This document shows positions 1 through 4,653 of a stretch of DNA of 5,416 nt, piece by piece. The notes beneath the pieces were generated by a model, which had not been told where the DNA came from, searched no databases, and worked only from the letters and a program-made list of their open reading frames with translations. A program made the translations under genes and the position numbers. The DNA is from Chloroflexota bacterium (GTDB lineage: Bacteria; Chloroflexota; UBA5177; JANWHV01), in contig JANWHO010000178.1 of NCBI GenBank assembly GCA_025450375.1, forward strand, positions 1-5,416. Direction: 5' to 3'. The stretch's first letter is position 1. Every line of letters begins with the position of its first letter.

Positions 1-913
1 CCCGCAAGACGCCCGTGGCGGCCATGGTGCCGCAGGCCAGCCAGCGCCCGTCCGTCAGCCCCGCCACATGAGGAGTCAACACGACGTTCTCCAGGGTAGC
101 GAAGCGTGGATCGCGGGGCGGCTCGGGGTCGCGCACGTCCAGGCCGGCGCCCCCCAGCTTCCCGGCTTGCAGGGCATTGAACAATGCGTCCTCATCGATC
201 AATCCCCCGCGGGCGGTGTTAATCAGATAGGCGCCTGGCTTCATCCGCGCCAATCGCTCGGTGTTGATCAGATGGTTGGTCTGGGCGGTTAACGGGATGT
301 GCAAGGAAACGAAGTCACTCTGGGCCAGCAGATCGTCGAGGGGAACCAGTTCGATTCCATGGCGCCCCACGAAGTCCGGATCGGGACGCGGTTCGTGGGC
401 CAGGATCCGCATATCGAAGCCGCGCGCTCGTTGGGCCGTCAATTGGCCGATACGCCCCAGACCGACGAGCCCGAGCGTTTTCCCGGTCACGTCCAGCCCG
501 TAAAATTGCCGCCACTCGCCGCGCCGGATCGCCCGATCATCCTGACCGATATGGTGGGCCAGATCGAGAATCAGTCCCATCGTGTGGTCGGCTACCGCCC
601 ATTCCAGGGCGCCGGGCGTGGTGGTAATACAAACGCCCCGGCGGGTGGCCGCCTCGATGTCTATAGCATCAAAGCCGACTCCCAACCGAGCTACCACGCA
701 TAGTTCAGGCAGGGCCGCGAATACCTCGTCGGTGTAGCGGTGGCCGGCGGCCAGCACCGCGAAACAGCCTTGAAGCCGGGCGATAAGCTCAGCGGCGAGG
801 CTGTCGCGGGGGAATGATTGGAAGCGCAACTCCAGGCCGGCATCCTCCAGAAGGCCGATGCCGCCGCCCTCTCCGGGCCGCGCCAGACTATCGGTGACCA
901 ATACCGTGGGCAT
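1..913 (-). CDS. D-isomer-specific 2-hydroxyacid dehydrogenase (phosphoglycerate dehydrogenase/hydroxypyruvate reductase-like), 3' end cut by window edge
   Basis: A cytoplasmic NAD(P)-dependent enzyme that interconverts a D-2-hydroxyacid and its 2-keto acid. Reading the minus strand from the ATG at 913 gives 304 complete codons without a stop; related enzymes are usually 310-340 residues, so only a short C-terminus is missing. Residues 77-87 (RLGVGFDAIDI) match the family's N-terminal substrate-domain motif. The Rossmann GxGxxG is GLGRIG at 151-156, followed by an acidic residue (E174) at the end of the next strand, which usually favours NAD over NADP. The catalytic set is complete: R235 in NTARGG, E264 in RDPEPP and H282 in TPHVAG. 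The start is supported by GAGGAG five bases upstream. The gene is transcribed away from the sugar transporter. The substrate (3-phosphoglycerate, hydroxypyruvate, glyoxylate or a sugar-derived acid) cannot be told from sequence; the fold and class are secure. Confidence 0.93.
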   Translation of the reverse strand, partial: MPTVLVTDSLARPGEGGGIGLLEDAGLELRFQSFPRDSLAAELIARLQGCFAVLAAGHRYTDEVFAALPELCVVARLGVGFDAIDIEAATRRGVCITTTPGALEWAVADHTMGLILDLAHHIGQDDRAIRRGEWRQFYGLDVTGKTLGLVGLGRIGQLTAQRARGFDMRILAHEPRPDPDFVGRHGIELVPLDDLLAQSDFVSLHIPLTAQTNHLINTERLARMKPGAYLINTARGGLIDEDALFNALQAGKLGGAGLDVRDPEPPRDPRFATLENVVLTPHVAGLTDGRWLACGTMAATGVLR

Positions 914-918
914 CCTTG

Positions 919-924
919 CTCCTC
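919..924 (-). promoter_or_regulatory. Ribosome binding site of the dehydrogenase
   Basis: The minus strand reads GAGGAG followed by CAAGG and then the ATG at 913. The five-base spacing is good and fixes this ATG as the start. An ATG further upstream at 960 is in a different reading frame. Confidence 0.75.
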
Positions 925-940
925 GAACTTCCTGTACCTA

Positions 941-970
941 CTCGGGCCCGCGCTCGGCACGGCTCCCGAG
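941..970 (-). other. Inverted repeat in the presumed 5' untranslated region of the dehydrogenase
   Basis: CTCGGG at 941-946 is complementary to CCCGAG at 965-970, with an 18-base loop. A second CTCGG at 953-957 could pair with the same CCGAG (966-970) across an 8-base loop, so two pairings compete. It lies 28 bases upstream of the dehydrogenase start and could be a hairpin in its leader or an operator half-site pair. No convincing minus-strand promoter was found nearby, and short G+C-rich inverted repeats arise by chance, so confidence is low. Confidence 0.25.
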
Positions 971-1023
971 AACGAGTCTAACAGCCCGTCACGGTCTATT
1001 TGTTCAAGCCGGGAATGTATACG

Positions 1024-1053
1024 TTGACACCCTACCCCTTGCTGTGCTATCTA
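1024..1053 (+). promoter_or_regulatory. Sigma70-type promoter for the first binding-protein operon (extended -10)
   Basis: A perfect -35 box TTGACA (1024-1029) is followed by an 18-base spacer and TATCTA (1048-1053). TG lies one base before the -10, giving the extended -10 pattern TGC-TATCTA. The same arrangement with the same spacer length recurs at 4488-4517 before the second binding-protein gene, which strengthens the call. The expected transcription start is about 1060, leaving a leader of roughly 137 bases. Confidence 0.72.
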
Positions 1054-1056
1054 ATA

Positions 1057-1191
1057 GCGCAGGCTGGTTCGTAGGTTCTGCTGGTTTTATCCTCGGATCC
1101 GTATCCCTGTATGGCGCCGCTCTCCCATTCGTGCCCAGCCTCGCCCATGGTGGGAGTGGTTCGTTAGTTCCCTCTCGAAGGGGAAAGGTGG
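1057..1191 (+). ncRNA. Putative structured cis-regulatory leader RNA, copy 1
   Basis: This 5' leader of the binding-protein gene is alignable with 4521-4647. Helix P1 pairs 1057-1067 with 1135-1144 (10 bp, C1060 bulged; core GGCTGG/CCAGCC). Helix PX pairs CTCCCA 1122-1127 with TGGGAG 1151-1156. Its 5' strand lies inside P1 and its 3' strand outside, so P1 and PX form a pseudoknot or are mutually exclusive. A third hairpin, TTCCCT 1168-1173 with AGGGGA 1179-1184 (one U-G pair), abuts the Shine-Dalgarno AAAGGTGG (1184-1191), six bases before the GTG start. All three helices can be drawn in copy 2 with pair-preserving substitutions. The stretch between the P1 strands contains GTATGGCGC, also shared. 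If transcription starts near 1060, the outer GCG of P1 would not be in the RNA. The function as a ligand or translation switch is inference. Confidence 0.55.
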
Positions 1192-1197
1192 CCTGTC

Positions 1198-2280
1198 GTG
1201 GAGCAAGATATTCAGGAGCAGGTAAATCTGGCGGAGCGGATCAGCATCGAGGTTAGCCGCGGTAAGGCGCTGCGCATCGCGGCCAAGATGGGTCTTGGCG
1301 GGGCCGCCGTGGCCGCTGGGTTGGGCGCTGGCCTCGGCCGCGACGTGCAGGACGCCCTGGCCGCCTTTGGGTTGCCGAAGAAGGGTTACAAGATCGTCTT
1401 CGTCAACCATGTGACGACCAACCCATTCTTCACCCCCACCATTTACGGCATTCAGGACGCCTGTGCCTGGACTGGCTGCACCTATCAGTGGGCCGGCTCC
1501 CAAAACAGCATCGTCTCCGAAATGGTGAGCGCCATGCAGGGCGCCATCGCCGCCCGTGTGGCCGGTATCGCGGTGGCTCTGGTGGACGCCAAGGCATTCA
1601 ATAAGCCGACCACGGACGCCCTGAGCGTGGGCATTCCGGTTATCGGTTACAACGCGGACACGGCGGGCAACGCCCGGCTAGCCTATGTGGGCCAGAGCCT
1701 CTACCAGTCCGGCTACAACATCGCCAATAAGTGGCTGCCGATGCTCAAGAAGGGCAGCCATGTCATGCTCTCCATCGCCACCCCCGGCTCCCTCAACTTG
1801 CAGCCGCGCCTCAACGGCTACATTCAGGCGATCAAGGATGCCGGTAACCCGGTGACCTACGATGTACTGCCCACCGGGGCGCAGGCCGCCGATGAACTTT
1901 CGAAGATTGAAAGTTATTATCTCAGCCATAAGACCGTAGCCGGTCTGTTCGGCACCGGCGCCACTGATACCCTGGCCTGCGGCCAGATTTCCAAGAAGTA
2001 TGGCCTGGCGGCCAAGGGCGTGATTACTGCCGGCTACGATCTGCTGCCCGATACCCTGACCCTGGTGGCGAGCGGCGACCTCACCTTCACCACCGATCAG
2101 CAGCCGTACCTGCAAGGGTTCCTGCCCACCCTGCAGATCTATATGTTCAAACTATCCGGCGGCGCCGTGTCGCCCGCCAACACCGACACCAGCCTTGCCT
2201 TCGTCAGCAAGGCCAACGTGGGCCCGTATGTCAAGGTGAAGAGCCGCTTCGAGGGCAGCGCCAGCGCCGAACCCGTGTAG
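1198..2280 (+). CDS. Sugar ABC transporter substrate-binding protein (RbsB/periplasmic-binding-protein type 1 fold, CUT2 class)
   Basis: A 360-residue exported protein that captures a small solute, probably a sugar, and delivers it to the permease encoded next. The GTG start has AAAGGTGG six bases upstream. Residues 1-19 form a charged N-region; SRGKAL (20-25) and a hydrophobic stretch (about 31-46) resemble a Tat signal, with a likely cleavage at ALA after residue 55. There is no lipobox cysteine. The mature domain opens with GYKIVFVNHVTTNPFF (63-78), the first strand of the sugar-binding fold, and continues with NSIVSEM (103-109), GIPVIGYNAD (145-154) and ATPGSLNLQPR (194-204). D281 in TAGYDLLP sits where the family places a ligand-contacting region. 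C89 and C94 are kept in the paralogue. The signal lacks the second arginine that the paralogue at 4654 has. Ribose, fructose, xylose or another polyol are all possible ligands. Confidence 0.92.
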   Translation: MEQDIQEQVNLAERISIEVSRGKALRIAAKMGLGGAAVAAGLGAGLGRDVQDALAAFGLPKKGYKIVFVNHVTTNPFFTPTIYGIQDACAWTGCTYQWAGSQNSIVSEMVSAMQGAIAARVAGIAVALVDAKAFNKPTTDALSVGIPVIGYNADTAGNARLAYVGQSLYQSGYNIANKWLPMLKKGSHVMLSIATPGSLNLQPRLNGYIQAIKDAGNPVTYDVLPTGAQAADELSKIESYYLSHKTVAGLFGTGATDTLACGQISKKYGLAAKGVITAGYDLLPDTLTLVASGDLTFTTDQQPYLQGFLPTLQIYMFKLSGGAVSPANTDTSLAFVSKANVGPYVKVKSRFEGSASAEPV

Positions 2281-2327
2281 CGGACGCGGCGCTTCCATGT
2301 ATGTGATGGTAGCCCTGGCGATGTGAG

Positions 2328-2390
2328 ACGCCGCCCTGGGGTTGGGGGTTTGCGGATGGCAACATCTCCACCCCAACCACGGGACGGCGT
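2328..2390 (+). promoter_or_regulatory. Long imperfect intercistronic hairpin between binding-protein and permease genes
   Basis: The gap of 146 bases holds a nested stem. ACGCCG 2328-2333 pairs with CGGCGT 2385-2390, CCC 2334-2336 with GGG 2381-2383, GGTTGGGG 2340-2347 with CCCCAACC 2371-2378, and GATG 2355-2358 with CATC 2363-2366. The cap is GCAA, a GNRA tetraloop. No run of T follows, so it is not a standard intrinsic terminator. In transporter operons, hairpins here often protect the upstream binding-protein mRNA or partly terminate, giving more binding protein than permease; that role is inferred. The structure ends exactly before the TTG at 2391, arguing against that codon as the permease start. 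Confidence 0.65.
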
Positions 2391-2426
2391 TTGACTGCCG
2401 CTGGCAATGCGGGAAACGAGGACGTG

Positions 2427-3494
2427 ATGGCGCGGGCGGCGACGCCGGATAGCAAACGAGGACTGTCGGCGGGGAACGCGAGTTCCGTCGCGGATGCTGT
2501 TTTGAGCATCCTCTCGCATTACCGCGCGGCCAGTATCGCCGTGGTGGCGATCCTCCTAGCACTCTACTTCCAGATTCAAAACACCACCTTCCTGACTTCC
2601 TCGGAGATGAGCGTGGTGCTGCGCGATACCGGGCGGGTAGGGCTGATCGCGGCCGGGGAAGTTCTGGTGATGATCACCGGCGAGATCGACCTCTCGGTGG
2701 GCAGTACCTTCTCGCTAGCTCCCTTCCTGATGGTCTGGATGACCACCAACTGGGGCTGGTCGCTCTGGATCACCGCGCCGATCGCCTTGCTGGCGGGGGT
2801 TGCCATTGGCCTGATGAACGGGCTGATCACGGTCAAATTGCGGATCCCCTCGCTGATCACCACCCTGGGCACCCTTTTCTTGCTGGGAGGGGCGGCAGTG
2901 ACGATCGCGAATAGTACGCCGATGTCGATGCCGGTGCAGGAACCATTCAACAAGATCTTCGGTGAGAACCTGTACGGGCCGCTGAACTCGTTCTGGTCAT
3001 TCATCGCCATTACAGGCTACACGCCGTTCCTCTGGGCCCTGGGGGTCGTGCTGATCGTGAGCCTGGTGCTGACTCGAACCACCTTTGGTCTGCACACGAT
3101 CTCCACCGGCAGCAACCTCCTGGGAGCGAAAGAGATTGGCGTTCGCACCGATCGGATCAAGATCTACTCCTTCATGATCGTGGGCGGCCTGGCGGCGTTT
3201 TCGGGCATCATCAACACGGCCCAGTACGGATCCGCCGACCCGCTGGCAGGGAGCGGAAACCTGGTCTTGCTCTCCATCGCGGCGGCGGTGATCGGCGGCA
3301 CCTCGCTCTTTGGCGGATCCGGCACGGCGCTTGGGGCTCTGATTGGCGCTTTCGTGATTGCCACCCTCAACAACGGATTGGTGCTGGTGGGCGCCCAGGC
3401 CACGGAGTCCGATATTTACCTCGGGGCGGCTATCGTGGCGGCCATGGTGCTCAATGTTTGGGTGAGCACGGCACGTATGCGGGGGAAAGGCTGA
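2427..3494 (+). CDS. Sugar ABC transporter permease (RbsC/AraH family, CUT2 class)
   Basis: The inner-membrane channel subunit, 355 residues, expected to act as a homodimer. After a hydrophilic N-terminus (1-30) it is a chain of hydrophobic segments, roughly 34-50, 71-84, 94-106, 112-131, 143-161, 190-213, 247-264, 279-318 and 330-347. The family signature GEIDLSVGS is at 85-93. The cytoplasmic ATPase-contact loop corresponds to GAKEIGVRTDRIK (233-245), and AAAVIGGTSLFGGSG (285-299) is the conserved C-terminal block. I chose ATG 2427, with GAGGA at 2418-2422 four bases upstream. A GTG lies directly before it at 2424 but is too close to that site, and the in-frame TTG at 2391 touches the base of the preceding hairpin and would add only 12 residues. 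The stop overlaps the ATPase start, indicating coupled translation. Substrate specificity is not visible here. Confidence 0.93.
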   Translation: MARAATPDSKRGLSAGNASSVADAVLSILSHYRAASIAVVAILLALYFQIQNTTFLTSSEMSVVLRDTGRVGLIAAGEVLVMITGEIDLSVGSTFSLAPFLMVWMTTNWGWSLWITAPIALLAGVAIGLMNGLITVKLRIPSLITTLGTLFLLGGAAVTIANSTPMSMPVQEPFNKIFGENLYGPLNSFWSFIAITGYTPFLWALGVVLIVSLVLTRTTFGLHTISTGSNLLGAKEIGVRTDRIKIYSFMIVGGLAAFSGIINTAQYGSADPLAGSGNLVLLSIAAAVIGGTSLFGGSGTALGALIGAFVIATLNNGLVLVGAQATESDIYLGAAIVAAMVLNVWVSTARMRGKG

Positions 3495-4285
3495 TGGAGG
3501 AGAACGCGCCGGTCGTCCTGGAGGCGGATCACATCAGCAAGCGGTTTGGCGCCGTCACCGCCCTGGTGGATGTCAGCCTGCAATTGCACCATGGCGAGGT
3601 CCTGGGGTTGGTGGGAGACAACGGGGCGGGAAAATCCACCCTGATTAAGATTCTCTGCGGATTCCAGAAGCCGGATACGGGAACTCTGCGGTTCAATGGG
3701 AAGGCGATTACCCTCGGTTCCCCCATTGAGGGGCGGGCCCTGGGCATCCAGACCGTGTATCAGGATCTGGCGCTGATTAATGACCTGAGCGTCTTCCACA
3801 ATATGTTCCTGGGGAGGGAACAGAAGAAACGAGTGCTGGGTATCCCCCTCCTGGACAACCGGACGATGCGGGTGCAGACGGAAAAGTACCTGGAGACCCT
3901 GGGGATCCGGATCCCCAGCGTGGATAGCACGGTGGCCCGGCTCTCGGGCGGTCAACGCCAATCCATCGCGGTGGCCCGGTCGATCTACTCAAGCCCGAAG
4001 GTGCTGATCATGGATGAGCCGCTCGCCGCGCTGGGGGTCCGGGAAGGGAAGCTGGTCCTGAATCTGGTCCAGGAACTACGGCGGCGGGGAGACGTATCGA
4101 TTATCTTGATCGCCCACAACTACGCGCAAATCTTCGAGGTCTCGGACCGGATCAACTTTTTAAGCGGCGGGCGGATCGTCTACGACAAGCGGACGCGGGA
4201 CACTACGGTGACCGAGTTGATCGACCTGGTGACCTCCGGCTACAAACTGGACCAACCGGCGACTGGAGTTGCCCCGGTTGCTTAG
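3494..4285 (+). CDS. Sugar ABC transporter ATP-binding protein, single-domain (FrcA-like)
   Basis: The cytoplasmic ATPase that powers the importer, 263 residues. All ABC motifs are present: Walker A GDNGAGKST (41-49), Q-loop Q90 in TVYQD, signature LSGGQRQ (150-156), Walker B LIMDEP (171-176) with catalytic E175, the CUT2-style D-loop AALGVRE (178-184) and switch histidine H208 in IAHN. The start ATG shares one base with the permease stop (TGATG), and GGGGGAAAGG just upstream provides the ribosome site; the in-frame TTG at 3458 would lie inside the permease gene and is unlikely. Classical CUT2 ATPases such as RbsA carry two fused ATPase domains and about 500 residues. This one has a single domain, as in the fructose system FrcBCA, so it should work as a homodimer. 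Codon 177 is Leu where relatives often have Thr after DEP; this is unlikely to abolish activity. Confidence 0.94.
   Translation: MEENAPVVLEADHISKRFGAVTALVDVSLQLHHGEVLGLVGDNGAGKSTLIKILCGFQKPDTGTLRFNGKAITLGSPIEGRALGIQTVYQDLALINDLSVFHNMFLGREQKKRVLGIPLLDNRTMRVQTEKYLETLGIRIPSVDSTVARLSGGQRQSIAVARSIYSSPKVLIMDEPLAALGVREGKLVLNLVQELRRRGDVSIILIAHNYAQIFEVSDRINFLSGGRIVYDKRTRDTTVTELIDLVTSGYKLDQPATGVAPVA
3899..3918 (+). repeat. Perfect 20-bp palindrome inside the ATPase gene
   Basis: CTGGGGATCC is followed directly by its exact reverse complement, with the centre between 3908 and 3909. In RNA this would fold as an 8-bp stem with a CCGG loop. It encodes LGIRIP (residues 136-141) in the helical region before the signature motif. 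No partner copy was seen in the window, and the protein sequence there is normal, so it may be a by-product of codon choice. Confidence 0.85.
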
Positions 4286-4309
4286 AGGTCAGCACCTGGC
4301 TGATTCCTC
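4285..4309 (+). terminator. Hairpin directly after the ATPase stop codon, possible operon end signal
   Basis: GAGGTCAGC (4285-4293) pairs with GCTGA (4299-4303) and CCTC (4306-4309), with two bulged T and an ACCTG loop, giving nine pairs. It begins on the last base of the stop codon. No T-run follows, so it is not a typical intrinsic terminator. It may instead be an mRNA 3'-end stabiliser or a weak terminator. The new promoter 180 bases downstream makes some operon end here plausible. Confidence 0.35.
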
Positions 4310-4487
4310 GGCATTGGACACCTCCTTCATGGATGCACCACCAAGCCTACATCTGTTCACCCAGTCGGGTAACTCCATGCGGCACGCCGCTTCTATGCCT
4401 ACCATCCCGCCAAGGCCCTCGCCCTCCTCCTCCCAAGACCCGCTCTGCCTGATTATTTTCAGACCGTGGCCGGGACACCGCGGCGCC

Positions 4488-4517
4488 TTGACATGCTCCC
4501 CCCTGGTGTGCTATGAA
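4488..4517 (+). promoter_or_regulatory. Sigma70-type promoter for the second binding-protein gene (extended -10)
   Basis: TTGACA (4488-4493), an 18-base spacer and TATGAA (4512-4517), with TG one base before the -10. The geometry matches the promoter at 1024-1053, and the flanking bases GTGTGCTAT and TAGCGCAG are shared, whereas sequence upstream of the -35 boxes is not obviously alike. Its presence shows that the second cassette has its own promoter. The expected transcription start is about 4524. Confidence 0.72.
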
Positions 4518-4520
4518 CTA

Positions 4521-4647
4521 GCGCAGACTGAGGGTTTGCTCTGGTTTCGGAGGTCAAATAAATTCCGAATCCCGTATGGCGCTCCCCTGTCGTGTTCAGT
4601 CTCGCGTCGGCGGAGGTCCATACAATTCCCAATTTGGGGAAAGGTGG
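4521..4647 (+). ncRNA. Putative structured cis-regulatory leader RNA, copy 2
   Basis: The counterpart of 1057-1191. P1 pairs 4521-4531 with 4596-4605 (10 bp, C4524 bulged); its core is GACTGA/TCAGTC, where copy 1 has GGCTGG/CCAGCC. PX pairs CTCCCC 4582-4587 with 4609-4615 (C4611 bulged), again crossing P1. The hairpin at the ribosome site is TTCCCA 4626-4631 with TGGGGA 4635-4640. It touches the Shine-Dalgarno AAAGGTGG (4640-4647), six bases before GTG. Inside P1 this copy also forms TTCGGAG 4546-4552 with TTCCGAA 4563-4569; copy 1 has no equivalent in the same register, only a small GGAT/ATCC hairpin at 1095-1106. That is the main weakness of a common fold. Confidence 0.55.
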
Positions 4648-4653
4648 TTGGCC

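Larger units (their letters stand above)
4286..4653 (+). other. Gene-free spacer between the two transporter cassettes
   Basis: This 368-base stretch has no convincing gene on either strand; open frames here lack ribosome sites and recognisable protein sequence. The first part (about 4310-4487) is pyrimidine-rich on the plus strand, with C and T runs around 4400-4440, and nothing in it could be assigned. The second part holds the promoter and leader of the second binding-protein gene, listed separately. Confidence 0.7.

Noticed and set aside
299..703. A plus-strand open frame of 134 codons across the dehydrogenase gene
   Set aside because: It lies antisense to a gene with complete catalytic motifs, lacks a ribosome site and resembles no protein family.
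1087..1503. Minus-strand open frame covering the leader and start of the first binding protein
   Set aside because: It is a shadow of the G+C-rich coding frame, has no recognisable domain, and conflicts with the promoter and leader on the plus strand.
1895..1915. Inverted repeat AACTTTC/GAAAGTT with a 7-base loop inside the first binding-protein gene
   Set aside because: It is a single A+T-rich 7-bp stem within an intact reading frame, with no T-run and no counterpart; not strong enough to call a site.
2391..2426. TTG at 2391 as the permease start
   Set aside because: It touches the base of the intercistronic hairpin and has no clear ribosome site; ATG 2427 has GAGGA four bases upstream.
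3434..3450. A 17-base direct repeat (CGTGGCGGCCATGGTGC) also found at 14-30
   Set aside because: The copies lie in unrelated genes, in opposite coding orientation and in alanine/methionine-rich stretches; no flanking similarity or mobile-element feature was seen, so chance is most likely.
4328..4379. CATGGA/TCCATG pair in the gene-free spacer
   Set aside because: It is only six base pairs with a 40-base loop and no flanking pairing; expected by chance.
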